A DNA stretch of 64,000 nucleotides from Hygrophila difformis (GCA_030278955.1 JAOANR010000009.1:38150445-38214444), one strand, 5' to 3'. Shown: positions 1 to 11,994, numbered from the stretch's first letter. Notes: generated from the letters alone by a model not told the origin. Numbers and translations are program-made.

Positions 1-2068
1 ACTCACCAAGGCCGACCTTGGACGTCCCTAGGTCATGTCTACCTATAAACAACCCCTCTTGAAAGCCCCGAACACTTTTCAAAACATCCATACTCTCTAT
101 ACGTTTGAAAACCCTAATTCCAGAGTCGTCGGAGGCACGAAACCAAGGCAAGGACTGTCGTGGATGAATTCGGAAGATCTCTAACGTCGTGGTAAGCTCC
201 GATCCGATCCTTTTTCCATATACGATTCGAAAACGAATCCTAACCTTCTTCTTTTCTTCTCTACACGCCGAATCGGATCTAGAATGAAGAACCCGACGAA
301 CGGAGAAGATAAACGGTGGACTGGAAGCCACGCCTCCGAAATCGACGTTCCCGGACGACTGGAAATCTGTAAGTTGACACTTACATGGTTTTGGGAGTAA
401 TTAAAACACTTAAATCTAAAAGCTTAATCAAGACTTTCGAAAATCTGACGACATGTGATTTCTACCGGCGCAGCGATTTTATACGATTTTTCCGAACCCT
501 TAAAATTCTTCAAATGAGAAAACTTAAAACACAATAAACGTTCCTAAGGCTTAGATCTATCTCCTGTAAAATTTTCAAAATTTTTCGTGATGATTTGGTA
601 TATGAAATCAACCCGAAACCGAACTGCTAAGATTTGAATCTTGAAATTCTTGACAGAACTTTGGTCTGAACTTGATGACGTTTTTTACTAGGGTTCTAAG
701 CCGATTTAGATCTTTAGCCGAACATGAAAGTTGTAGACAAATGTCTTAAGAAGGTCTCTGTAAAATTTCGTTAAGTTTGAAGTTGATTTGCTATGGTAGA
801 TCTTGAAAATCTTGAACTGCTGTATGATAAATTCGGACAGATTAATGTTTCTACAAAAATCGATGTTTTTGACCTGTTTCGGTATCTCAAATTAAAAACG
901 TTAAAACACGAAAGTTGTTCGTATCGGTGTTTCCGAGTCAGTGGTAAATTTTCAGAATTTTTGAACTTAAATCTTATATTAAATTAATTTTAGAGTAAAC
1001 AGCGGTTTACCAGAGTCAAATCTTGAAATCTTGTTGAAACGATGGAATTAGCCTTCAGGGCTGAAACGAGTCGAAATCTTTTTTAATAAATTTAGTGAAA
1101 CCAGAATTTTTGAAATAAATCCCCTTACATACTTGATAAATTAAAATTAGGGATGTGGCTCTGCAGGGTGCCCCCTAACTGCTTCACTTCGTGCCTTTAT
1201 GGACGATGGTGACCCTGCGCGAAAATTGAGATATGATATTGCCAAAACGGCATAAGATATATGGCCTACACTCTCGAGAATGTCCACATGGAATTCCCGA
1301 GGCTCCGGAGTGGTACTGGGTATAGCAGATACGGCTGCGGCCGCCGGTTTCCGGCTAAACTTGTCGAGATCGCGATGCAATCGTGAAACACTTGAAATTA
1401 CTAAATCGGGGATGTAATGGGGAATTTAAATTAAATTGGATTATTTATCGTTGTCGTTTAAATTGTTAAAAATGCTTTGTTTAAATTAGTTATGGCTTTC
1501 ATTTTAAATTGTGCTAAATGTATTACTGATTAGTGCCATGAAATAATTATGCAAATTGCTTAGATAATTAAGTTTTGAATTATTTATGGCTTATTATCAT
1601 GTTTTTATGTAAGTATTAAACTAATGGCTTTTAAACCCTACGATCATGCATTTGTTAACTTACTCAGCAAGTTGTGCTGACCAAACCGTTAATTTTTCAT
1701 TTTCCTTACAGAGTATGTGGAATGAACATGAGCACGTTCATGCATGGGGGAATTATATTTTGCGAAACTTTGTTTTTAAATTCTCGCATTAGACTAAGGA
1801 ACAAACGGGCCTGTTTAACCCGTGTTTTAACCATGTCGGTCTTATTTACATTTTCGCTGCAATATTATACCTAAATATTATATCCGCTGCTTTATGATAT
1901 TATTATTTTCGAATTTATATTGTATGGGCTGTTTGCTAATGTTTTAAATATTTTAAATACTGAAATGCCTAGCCTTGCATCTCTTCAGTAAGCCGGAGCA
2001 ACTGTGTCTTACTAGGGAGGTGTGGCGGTGACATCCCTACCTGGGTTACCAAAAACCGGGGTGTTACA
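1..2068 (+). mobile_element. LTR L, 3' part of a Tekay-type LTR (left end outside window)
   Basis: The right end is the family LTR terminus GGGGTGTTACA at 2058-2068. No primer binding site follows it; the next bases are in-frame gag codons of copy A, so this is a solo LTR or the 3' LTR of an element inserted into A. A TATA box (43-50), splice-donor-like GTAAG sites (192 and 369), a CAG/AG acceptor after a pyrimidine tract (AG at 1710-1711) and a GCCGG-TTT-CCGGC hairpin (1343-1355) are all at the positions seen in the other LTRs of the window. The interior has no convincing coding sequence; the short ORFs are incidental. The putative right target duplication is CCAGC (2069-2073); its partner is off the window. 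Confidence 0.85.
43..50 (+). promoter_or_regulatory. Probable TATA box of LTR L
   Basis: CTATAAAC lies in the same context as the TATA boxes of LTR H and E3: a conserved AAACCCTAAT stretch and a CGTCGGAGGCACGAA block follow about 65-90 bp downstream. It would mark the U3/R border of the LTR. Confidence 0.6.
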
Positions 2069-2689
2069 CCAGCCGGGGTCCCCAGGATAAGAGAAATCGG
2101 GACAATAGAAATGAGAACAACACTAGGAGGGTCGAGTATCGGGGAAGGCCGAATAGGCCACAGCAGATGAACAATGGCAGAAGGTTCAATCAAGGAGGTC
2201 TAGTGCCACCGTGCCCAAGGTGTGGCAGGGGGATGCCCTCAGCAGGGCGCATGCTACCGATGTGGCCGGATGGGTCACCAGAGTCGAGAATGTCGAACTA
2301 GGTTGGAGAATATCAAGAAGAGGGAGGATTTGGTCACGGGGCCGGTGCAGCCTCAAAATCAGAATGGACGAAATGGAAACAACCAGGGGTATAGGCCCCT
2401 TCAGAATCAGCATAACCAAAACCAGTGCCCTCCGCAGCCTCAACAACAGAATCAGCAACAGAATCAGCAGCAGAATCAGCAGAAGAATCTGAATCAGCAG
2501 GGCAATCAAGGACGCCCTATGGGACGCCTCAACGTGGTCAATCAAGCAGACGTGCCTGCGCAAGGAGAAGTGATGGCATGTACATTTCACGTCTTAAATA
2601 CACCCCTTAAAGTTTTATTTTATTCTGGAGCTAGTTGCTCCATTATAGCATCAAGAGTAGTGCCTGAGTTAGATCTACCTAAGTGCTAG
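2069..2689 (+). pseudogene. gag: Gag C-terminal fragment of Tekay copy A
   Basis: Translation gives the basic, Asn/Gln-rich gag tail that starts with SSRGPQDKRNRD, then a zinc knuckle (CYRCGRMGHQSREC), then a Gln-Asn-rich linker and the gag-protease junction (GRLNVVNQADVPAQGEV). It matches the intact gag of E3 closely. About 15 bp is missing at the first zinc knuckle near 2230, where HLARG is lost, which shifts the frame. The upstream gag half is cut off by LTR L. Gag-pol here is a continuous frame until a TAG at 2687-2689. This is a dead fragment of an older plus-strand copy that is interrupted by E1 and resumes at 14782. Confidence 0.85.
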
Positions 2690-3078
2690 ATAATTAGCTT
2701 AGGAATTCAATTGCCTTCAGGAGATGTAGTAGCGTGCTCTAAATGTTATGATGGAATTCCTATAGTAATAAAAAACGAAGAATTTTTCGCGAACTTAGTA
2801 GAATTTAACTTAAGGGACTTTGACATTATCCTGGGAATGGACTGGTTATCCCAGTATAAAGCGGTGATCAAGAGTCAAAAGCAAAAGATCACCCTCTCAA
2901 AAAGTAGGCGAAGAAGAGTTATCTTTTACTCTCAACCCCCTAAGAGGAGCAACAAAATCGTTACTGCCCTCAAATTGAGTAACTTGATGCGTAAGGGGTA
3001 TAAGTTGTATGCGTGCTACGCTCACAACCTTGAGGCGGAAGAGAGCAAGGTTGACAACATTCCGGTGGTAAGAGAGTA
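2600..3078 (+). pseudogene. pol: Aspartic protease region of Tekay copy A
   Basis: The retropepsin domain is recognisable from SGASCSIIASRVVPELDLPKC, GIPIVIKNEEFFANLVEFNLRDFDIILGMDWLSQYK and the linker to reverse transcriptase. The catalytic Asp of the DSGA motif is replaced: codon 2621-2623 is TAT (Tyr). A stop (2687-2689) follows the domain core. The reading frame runs up to VVREY at 3078, where E1 is inserted, and the next codons ([13 protein letters not shown]) are found at 14787. Both lesions make an active protease impossible. Confidence 0.85.
3074..3078. repeat. Target site duplication GAGTA, left copy (E1)
   Basis: GAGTA at 3074-3078 abuts the first TG of E1. The identical 5 bp at 14782-14786 abuts its last CA. 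Joining the flanks restores the pol frame of copy A. Confidence 0.95.
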
Positions 3079-5855
3079 TGTAACGGCCCGAATATTTTCG
3101 GATATTTTTGTCCGAATATTTTGTACCCCAAATAAACAAATTCAAATTGTTTTGAACTACGTAATGACTTGATCCCTTCACGGGGTACGTAGGCAACTTG
3201 GAAATTTCAATTCTGGGTTCAGTCAAATAATAACAAACAACAACACACAATAAATACAGTCGCTTAATCAAACAATTCCCGAACTCGCGAGATGATAAAG
3301 CGCAACTTCGAGGACGAAGTTGATTCTTAAGTAGGGTAAACTGTAATACCCGTAATTTTTAGGACATGAAATAGAATTTAATCCGATGAGCAAAGAGGTT
3401 TTGTTCCGAGAACCCGTAAAGTCGGAAATGCGTGGAAGTCAAAAGACAACGATTTGGAACCCGACGAACCCGAAACCGACGGACTTAAGATTTCAAACAT
3501 GAAATCAATTTGAGTCGGAATAAATTTAGGATGAGAATCATAACCCGAGAATGACCCGGAAAATCGAGCCGAAAATGTGGAAGGATAGAAGTCCGAAAGA
3601 GAGGAGGAAAAGACCCGACGGATCGCACGGACCGGCCCGGACTACAGTCCAGGCCGGTGCCACGCGCTGGCCGCGCGGGGTTTCCCCTTTCACCGCGCCA
3701 ACCCCGCGTGGAACCACGGAATGTGGCAATTCACGCGATTTTGGCGATTTCTTACCATAATTACGACTCCCGACTTAGGCAAGTAAATTTTGGACGGGGG
3801 AAGGCTTTTAGGGACGAATTAGGGTTGCCTCCCCCACCCCTTCATCAGTCACAACAGCCTCCATTCATCCTTAAGCTCTCCCAAACTCTCCCCAAAGCCA
3901 AAACACCTTGCGACGACTCCCGACAACTTTCCGATCACTTTCCGGCGATGCAAATCGACGAAGGAGGTGTGGAATACAAGATCCTTAGTGTTCCAGATTG
4001 TGGTAAGTCGTTCATAAGTCTTCATTTAAGTTTCCGAAACCGAAAACTCGATCTAACATTGGATTTCTTCTTCCGATTTGAAATCGTGGCCAAAGTTGGA
4101 AGCTCGGCGTTGAGGAGATCCGTTCGTAGCAAATTTGGACAAGCCCAGCGACCCTAGGACGACCAAACACCCTATCACAGTAATTTGATGCCTTTCATAT
4201 CAATGCGGGTGGCTTAGGGGTGTCCGATTTAGTCACTTTGTAACGAAACGTAAAAACCGAACCTAAAAACCCTATCTTGCGCAATTTCTGATATCCGGTT
4301 AAAACTCATATTTTGAGAGTCCAATCCGAGAAACTCAAAACTAGACTTTTGATCCCAACACATTAATCTATGTTGTGTAAAAAGTGTGGACATTTTCGTC
4401 GACGTTTGCTATCTCAAATCACGTCAAACATAAACAGCCTTGTTAAAACTTTTTCGAAAACTGACAGTGTACATGTCCAAACTTGATGAGCATGTTTCTA
4501 TATTTTCTAGTCCGAATTGATCTTTGCAATCTAAATGAAAGTTATAGATAATCATGTCTAGTATGCGCATATAAAATTTCAGAATATTTGGAGTCCATTG
4601 ATATGTCAAAACATCGATTTTCCAAACTGTGGAAAAACTGAAACCTGACAGTGTATATGTTGTGCAATAAACTCGATTTTTGACATGTTTCCTCAACTTA
4701 TTTCGAAATTGTTAAAACACAAAAGTTGTTCGTTAGGGTGTTTTTGGTACACTGTACAAATTTTAGATTTTTCGGACTTGAAATGAATTTTTAAACTAAA
4801 AAGGCGTAAACTGTAACGCCAAACGATTTTAAATCGAAGAGATTTTGAAATTTCGAAACAAACGATCGAAAACCTTGAAATACGATAAATCTATACTTTT
4901 GAAAAATCCCGTTACACTAAATCGAAACGATATGAGATACTTTGGTGGAGGGTGAGTGCTCTACATGGTGCCCCTCTAGCCTTTCTCTTCGTGCCTATAA
5001 TGGACGAGAGAATATTATTGAAATACTACGCCAAAACGACATTAAGATACGACCTACACTCTCGGGATTATCCGTATGGATTTCCCGAGGCTCCGGAGTG
5101 TTTTGGGTATGGCAGATATGGCTGCGGCCGCCAGATGACCGGCTACACAAGAAACTTACGAAACGGCTGCGGCCGCCGGATGATCGGCTACACTAAATAT
5201 TGAGAAACGGTGATGTAATAAAATTAAAAGACTTAATACTTTTTACGCATTTATTTATTTATTCTTGTCTTTAAATTTTGCATTTAAATTTATGTCTTAA
5301 ATTTTATAACATGTGAAATTATTATTTATGAATTTAATGCATGTTCAAGTATACAATTAAATTATTTATTTTTAAATTGGTAAATGGAATATTTTTGTAT
5401 GCATGCCTAGGAGTAGAATTTAATTATTTAATTAAACCCACTTTATTGTTATGTTAGGATCGACTTACTCAGTATTTTATATACTGATAAAATTGTTGTT
5501 TTTTTCTTTTTCAGAGTATGGAGAAAATGCATGAGCATATGCATTTGGGGGACGGAAAAATTTAAACATTGTTTTATCGCTTTTCATGATACTTGCATAT
5601 CGGGCATGTAAAATCCGAGTTTTGGCCATGTCGGCCCACTTTATATTTTCTGTTGCGATATATTACTATTAATATCATTATGTGTGTGGATGAGACTTAT
5701 TTATTATATTTTAAAAAAAATTCCGGACTTGTTTTTAAAACTCTTTGCAATACCTATAGCCTTGCATCTCTTTAGCAAGCTCGGAGAACCCGTGTCTTGC
5801 TAGAGAGGTGTGGCGGTGACATCCCGGCATGGGTTATCAAATCCGGGGTGTTACA
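3079..5855 (+). repeat. E1 5' LTR (2777 bp)
   Basis: It starts TGTAACGGCCCG and ends GGGGTGTTACA. Inside it are a 263-bp leading segment, the hairpin plus inner polypurine-like tract (3303-3341), a second LTR-start sequence TGTAATACCCG at 3342, a GC-rich block (about 3600-3720), a donor-like GTAAGT (4003), diverged repeats around AAAGTTGTT (4540-4760), two GCCGG-type hairpins (about 5130-5190), and a pyrimidine tract with acceptor AG (5513-5514). I see no clear TATA box in this subfamily. No protein gene is supported inside. Confidence 0.9.
3303..3341 (+). promoter_or_regulatory. Conserved hairpin and inner polypurine tract (E1 5' LTR)
   Basis: CAACTTCGAGGACGAAGTTG (3303-3322) is a perfect 8-bp inverted repeat with an AGGA loop. 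It is followed by TTCTTAAGTAGGGTAAAC and then TGTAATACCCG, an LTR-like start. In E2, E3 and solo LTR H the same TGTAATACC is the real left end of the LTR, so this tract is a plausible plus-strand primer (PPT2). Confidence 0.7.
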
Positions 5856-5858
5856 AGT

Positions 5859-5870
5859 TGGTATCAGAGC
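5859..5870 (+). promoter_or_regulatory. Primer binding site, initiator Met-tRNA (E1)
   Basis: TGGTATCAGAGC lies three bases after the LTR end. It is complementary to the 3' end of plant initiator tRNA-Met, the usual primer of chromoviruses. Confidence 0.9.
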
Positions 5871-6257
5871 CCGGAAAATTTTAAAGCTACTATTATTATT
5901 TATAAACCATTATTTTAAAACCTAGTATTATTTTTAATTTTATTATTTTTAACTACTAGTATTATTTTAGCCCAAAGTTTGAGCCCAAAGATTAATTATT
6001 TTGACCCAAAATTTTTTTATGATTGGCCCAAATACCCATATTTTTGTTACTTTAGCCAAATTATTAATTTTAGTCCAATATAGAGGCCCAACTTTTTAAT
6101 TACTTAAATCCATGATTAAATGTAAACTAAAAACACATTAAATAAATTTTTATTGGGGGGGGGGGATTGCATATGCATATTCATGTCGATTTAGATTCCT
6201 GCATATCTTGACTTTGCTCGAAACATGTTCTAACTCTAACCTCTTTGTTTACATTAG
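5871..6257 (+). other. E1 5' leader without a gene
   Basis: AT-rich untranslated leader between the primer binding site and ORF0, including a G run (about 6154-6164). No ORF or repeat array is visible. Confidence 0.6.
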
Positions 6258-6641
6258 ATGGCCGAACCCAACACGAACATGATCAATCTGATGAGGAAAC
6301 TGACTAACGCGTACCTCGAGTCACAACATGTCAATTACTTCAATACTCGGGTACAACAACTAGAGGGTAACGTGGCCCATTTGGGACATCTTAGGGAAGC
6401 TGACCATCACGATATAACTCAACTCAAGGCCCAAGTCGCCGAATTTCAAACCCAAGTGGTTGCACTTCAAAACAAGTATAACGAACTGATGATGCAAGTA
6501 GGGCACTTAGGAATGGAACTGATGAGCCTAGAGGATGACGTATTTCCTCAGAGCCCCGAGCCTGTTGGAACACCCACCCCCATTGACGTATCCAGCGACG
6601 AGGACGATCCCATTGAGGATGCACCTACCTATTCACTCTAA
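6258..6641 (+). CDS. ORF0: conserved coiled-coil protein upstream of gag (E1), 127 aa
   Basis: This intact 127-codon ORF lies between the primer binding site and gag and is separated from gag by 638 bp, so it is a separate protein. It has heptad-like Leu/Met/Val spacing over residues 5-95 (predicted coiled coil), a central LREADHH motif near residues 46-52, and an acidic C-terminus (IDVSSDEDDPIEDAP). Homologues occupy the same position in D (33476-33874) and E3 (45677-46012). I do not recognise a named family. A role as structural partner of Gag or in RNA packaging is only inference. Its intactness contrasts with the many lesions in the gag and pol of the same element. Confidence 0.75.
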   Translation: MAEPNTNMINLMRKLTNAYLESQHVNYFNTRVQQLEGNVAHLGHLREADHHDITQLKAQVAEFQTQVVALQNKYNELMMQVGHLGMELMSLEDDVFPQSPEPVGTPTPIDVSSDEDDPIEDAPTYSL

Positions 6642-7279
6642 ACTTAGAGATCCATACCGATGCACTATTATTTACATATCCCTTTAAATTATTATCAGCA
6701 CTATTATTTCTGTTTCGAATGCTTGTAACCCAAATAAAAAAATTTTCTTGAGTAATAAATATACAAGCATTTATTTTATATACAAGTATATTTAAATTAT
6801 TCCTTACATTTTATTAAATTATCATTCTTTAATTACCTTGATCAAATGAGGGAATAAGGTAATAATAAATAAACAACATACGTATATATATAATAATGAG
6901 ATAACAACTAAACAAAAATACAAGTATTAATAAATAAACGACATATATATATATTATATATAGACAATAATTAAACAAGGGTACCTCCAATCCCAAACCC
7001 GGAAACCCTGAAAACCCTAAACCCTAGACCCCTAGATTTTCAAGAAAAAAAACCCCTGAACAGGTTACTGTTCATGAAAAAAAAACAAAACAAAACAAAA
7101 CAACAAGTGTTAAGCAACTTCCAACAACAACAAATAATACACAAACTCTAAACAACCTCTACTAACAGGATCTAGTGGATTGATACCTGTTAATACCATA
7201 ATTTATTTAATAAATCACCTTACAAGCATTATACAATACTTCAACAAGAAAATCTAAACTCTCCTGTTCTTGCAACAAC
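6642..7279 (+). other. ORF0-gag spacer of E1
   Basis: AT-rich non-coding spacer with A-rich and TA-rich simple stretches (about 6890-6965, 7070-7130). No gene is visible. Confidence 0.6.
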
Positions 7280-8605
7280 ATGGCACCGAGAGGAAGACCA
7301 CGCGCCCAGCCCACTACTCCCAACACCAACGAAACACCTAGGCAACCAGATATGCCGATACTCAACAAAGGGGTACACGCTCAAGAGGAGCCAGCAAACC
7401 CTATGCCAAACAACATGGACGCTCGTCTACACACCTTAGATGAGGTTCTCATTGCGATAGAGAACGCACATGTGAACCAGGGCCAAGCAGCTGCGGTACC
7501 TCCACCCGAGGCCCGCATTAACTACTTAGCTATGGTGAACTCATATCACCCTCCGCGCTACGCCGGCGAAGAGGACCCGGCTAAACTCGAGGAATGGATC
7601 CGAACATTCGATAAGTTACTGAACGCTGTGAGGTGCCCAGTTGGCGAGAAGGTGCACGTGGCATCATACTACCTCGGAGCTGAGGCGGACGAATGGTGGC
7701 GTGCCATGCAAGACAAGTTAACTGAGGACGAAGAACCCTACTCGTGGTAGGAATTTATGGGACTGCTCAGGGATCGATTTTATCCCTGAGCACAAAGGCG
7801 GCGATGTACGAGGAGTTCCTCTCGTTGAAACAATGAGGACAAACGGTACAGGAATACTACGCCCGTTTCAAGGAGTTGGTGCGTTTCGCACCAAGGCTCG
7901 TGCCGACAGATGTGGAAAAGGCACAAAAATTTGAAATGGGGCTGAACTTGACCATACGGGAAGTGATCACTGGCGTCCACTACTCGGACCTGCAAGCGGT
8001 GTATGATCGCGCGATAGCTGTCGCAAGGGTGCAACAAATGAAGAGGAAAGTGAGTGGAGAGCCCAGTCGGGCATCTCAGGGACAAGATAAGAGGAATAGG
8101 GATAACCAATCCGGTAACAATTCTGGGGGAGACAACTTCCGAGGAGGCCTGAACAGACCCCCTCCGAACAACAATGGGGGAAATGATGGGAGGATCTTTT
8201 CCCAAGGTAACCCGGTGCCACCATGCCCAAGATGTGGCAAGCCTCATCTGGCTAGAGGATGCCCCCAACAGGGCGCATGCTACCGGTGTGGTCGCAATGG
8301 CCATTGGGTGAACGAGTGCCGCACTCAAATGGAAAACATCACAAAAAGGGAAGACTTAGGCACGGGAACAACGCAACCCCGCAATCAGGATGGGCGGAAT
8401 GGAAACAACCAGGGGTACAGAACCCCTCAAAACCAGAACTTCAACCAAAATCAATGTCCTCCACAGAACCCAAATCAGCAACAGAATCAGAACCGAACCG
8501 GGATCAACAAGGCAATCAGGGACGGCCAATGGGGCGGTTGAATGTTATCAACCAGGAGGATGTTCCTGTGCAGGGTGACGTAATGGGAGGTACGTTCCAG
8601 TTTTA
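7280..8605 (+). pseudogene. gag: E1 gag, mutated
   Basis: It begins MAPRGRPRAQPTTPN, like the intact E3 gag (434 aa). The retrotransposon gag domain is visible (EEWIRTFDKLLNAV, VASYYLGAEADEWW, QEYYARFKELVRFAPRL), followed by two zinc knuckles (CPRCGKPHLARGC and CYRCGRNGHWVNEC) and a Gln/Asn-rich tail. Lesions seen: TAG at 7748-7750 in place of Met after YSW, a 1-bp deletion near 7786, TGA at 7834-7836, and a frame change near 8495. It would form the virus-like-particle capsid if intact. Gag and pol were probably one frame originally, since the junction GRLNVINQEDVPVQGDVM runs into the protease. Confidence 0.9.
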
Positions 8606-11600
8606 AGTACGCCCCTTAAAGTTCTGTTTGACTCAGGAGCAAGTTGTTCAATAATATCATCAATAGTCTTACCTGAACTAGATCTACCTAAGTGCGAGTT
8701 GATTAACTCAGGAATTCAACTACCATCCGGAGAAATAGTATCATGCTCTAAGCGCTATAATGGAATTCCGGTAGTTATAAAGAACGTAGAGTTTTTTGCA
8801 AACTTGGTATAATTCGATCTAAAGGATTTTGACGTCATACTAGGGATGGATTGGTTAACCAAATATAAGGCCGTGATCGAATGCCAAAAGCAAAAGATCA
8901 CGGTGTCAAAGAGCAAAGGGAAGAGAGTCATCTTTTACTCCCAGCCCCCTAAGAAGTCTAACAAGATAGTTAACGCCTTCAAATTATGTAGCTTAATGCG
9001 TAAGGGTTACGCGTTGTACGCATGCTACATTCATAACCTTGAGGCCGAACGAGTCAAGGTAGATAACATTCCGGTGGTAAGAGAATACCCGGATGTATTT
9101 CCTGAAGACGTTCCCAGCATGCCGCCCGAGAGAGATCTTGAATTCACCATAGATCTCATTCCGGGAACGGAACCGGTCTCAAAAGCTCCTTACCGCATGG
9201 CGCCACTGGAAATGAAGGAGCTAAAGGAACAACTCGAGGAGTTGTTGGAGAAGGGATACATAAGGCCGAGAACGTCTCCATGGGGAGCCCCGGTCTTATT
9301 CGTTAAGAAGAAGGACGGAGGTATACGACTATGCATTGATTATAGAGGACTTAATCAAGTCACCGTCAAGAACAAGTACCCGTTGCCCAGGATCGAAGAC
9401 TTATTCGACCAACTGAAAGGAGCTTCAGTACTCTCAAAGATCGACATGTGATCTGGATATCACCAGTTAAGGATCGCCAAAAAGGACATTCCAAAGACGG
9501 CGTTCAGAACTCGTTACGGACACTACGAGTTCACGGTGCTATTATTTGGGTTAACGAACGCCCCCGCGATGTTCATGAATCTCATGAACAACGTATTTCG
9601 AGAACTATTAGATCAATGCCTGGTGGTGTTCATAGATGACATATTGATCTACTCAAAAGCGAAGAAGAACATTCCGAGCACTTGCACAAAGTGTTAGGGA
9701 TCTTACGAGTAAATCAGTTGTATGGCAAGCTGTCCAAATGCGACTTCTGGTTAAGAGAAGTGGCATTTCTTGGGCATATAGTATCCGCGAACAGAGTGGC
9801 AGTAGACCCGGTGAAGATCTCGGCAGTGACCGAGTGGGTGCCACCGCAAAACCCAACAGAGATAAGAAGTTTTCTTGGATTGGCAGGATACTACAGGCGA
9901 TTTGTAAAGGATTTCTCAAAAATCGCACGCCCGTTGACCCAGCTGTTGAAGAAAGGGGTTAAATACGACTGGACCAGTGAGTGCGAGTCCGCGTTCCAGG
10001 ATTTGAAGAAACGACTTACCATAGCACCAGTATTGGCGTTACCATCAGAGGATGGAGACTTCGAGGTGTACAGCGACGCCTCGAAAGAGGGATTGGGATG
10101 TGTGCTAATGCAAGATCAAAGGGTTATAGCATACGCATCGCGTCAACTAAAACCACACGAAGAAAACTACTCGACGCACGACTTAGAACTAGCCGCAGTC
10201 GTGTTCGCCTTAAAGATATGGAGACATTATCTCTATGGGCGAAAGTGTCGGATGTTCACCGACCATAAGAGTCTTAAGTATATATTCACGCAAAAAGAGC
10301 TGAATTTGAGGCAAAGAAGATGGTTGGAACTAATCAAGGATTATGACCTGGAAATTGCTTATCACGAAGGAAAAGCCAATGTAGTAGCCGACGCCTTGAG
10401 TCGAAAGACTCAACACGTGGGGAATTCACTCGTGATACCGGCCGAGCTATATAGAGACTTGGCGAAATTGAGTTTAGAGTTGGTGCATTCAGGCACAATA
10501 AATGAAGTCATCAACGCGATGATAGTGGGACCTACCATATTCGAGGAAATACGACTCGCCCAACCGGGTGATGAAAAGTTGGAGGAAATTAGGAAGAGCA
10601 TTGCCGAAGGAAAGGCAATAGATTTTAAAATTCATGAGGACGGAAGCATCTGCTTCAAGGGAAGGTGGTGTATACCACGAGGGTGCATTGACCTAAAGCA
10701 AAGGGTGATGGAGGAAGGCCATAATACACCCTACTCAGTTCATCCCGGAGGCGACAAGCTGTACAAGGACTTAAAGAAGAACTATTGGTGGCCGAACATG
10801 AAAAGAAAGGTAGCTGAATTTGTGGCAAGATGCCTCACCTGCCAGAAGATCAAGGCAGTACGTCAAAAACCCCTAGGGCTAATGCAACTATTGGAAATCC
10901 CGAGTTGGAAATGGGATAGCATTTCAATGGATTTCGTGTCGGGGTTACCACGTTCACCGAAAGGGATGAATAAAATCTGGGTGATCGTGGATAGGTTGAC
11001 AAAAGCTGCCATATTCATCCCAGTGAAGGATACTTGGTCCATGGACCAATTGGCAAAGGCGTATGTCGACAATGTGGTATGGCGGCATGGAATACCACAT
11101 GACATCATCTCGGACAGAGACAGTAGATTTGTCTCTCATTTCTGGACAAAGCTACAAGAAGCCCTCGGTACGAAAATAAAGATGAGTACCGCGTTCCACC
11201 CCATGACGGACGGACAAACAGAAAGAACGATCCAAACGTTAGAGGACATGCTAAGGACATGTGTACTAGAGTTTAAGGGAAGTTTGGAAGATCATTTACC
11301 ACTAATTGAATTTTCCTAAAACAATAGTTACCATGCTAGCATAGGCATGGCACCTTTCAAGGCACTGTATGGATGCAAGTGCCAAAGCCCATTGAGCTGG
11401 GAAGAGAACAATAGGACTATGGAAGTTGGACCGCAACTTGTTGAGGACATGGCCCAACAAATCAACATAATCCAAGGAAAGATGAGAGCCGCTCAGGACC
11501 GGCAAAAGAGCTATGCCGATGTGAGATGGCAAGACTTGGAATTTCAAATCGGCGATAAGGTCATGCTGAAGGTATCACCGATGAAGGGGGTGATGCGCTT

Positions 11601-11994
11601 TGGCAAACGAGGAAAATTGAGTCCACGATACATAGGACCATATGAGATCCTAGAAAGAGTGGGAAACCTAGCATATCGGCTAGCATTGCCGCCACAATTC
11701 GCTCGTGTCCATGATGTGTTCCATGTCTCACAATTGAAAAAGTATGTACACGATCCGACCCATGTACTCCAACCGGAGGAGATTGAATTGGATGATGACT
11801 TGAGCTACAAGGAAATTCCGGTACGAATACTTGACGTGAAGGAGAGAGTAACAAGAAACAAGACCGTGAGAATGGTCAAGGTTCTTTGGTCTAACCATGA
11901 AGCCGAGACGGCAATGTGGGAATTAGAGGCGGATATGAAGGAGCGTTACCCGACCCTTTTCCAAAATGATGCAACCACAGTTATGGGGACATAA
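8606..11994 (+). pseudogene. pol: E1 pol: protease, RT, RNase H, integrase, chromodomain (mutated)
   Basis: The protease active site DSGASCS is intact (about 8629). RT has [20 protein letters not shown] and [11 protein letters not shown]. RNase H has [21 protein letters not shown] and ADALSR. Integrase has the H-H-C-C finger (HNTPYSVH ... CLTCQK), [16 protein letters not shown] and [17 protein letters not shown] module ([11 protein letters not shown]) and a chromodomain ([15 protein letters not shown] ... VLWSNHEAETAMWELE) follow, ending YPTLFQNDATTVMGT. Lesions: a frame change near 8600, TAA at 8810-8812, TGA at 9449-9451 (Arg codon), a 1-bp deletion near 9658, and TAA at 11317-11319. The order protease-RT-RNase H-integrase-chromodomain is that of Tekay/Del chromoviruses. 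The copy cannot make a full polyprotein. Confidence 0.93.

Noticed and set aside
2186..2590. Leu/Ile-rich 134-codon ORF on the minus strand
   Set aside because: It is the reverse of the Gln/Asn-rich gag repeat of copy A (CAR codons read as Leu/Ile); no independent support. The same applies to 44079-44549 on the plus strand.
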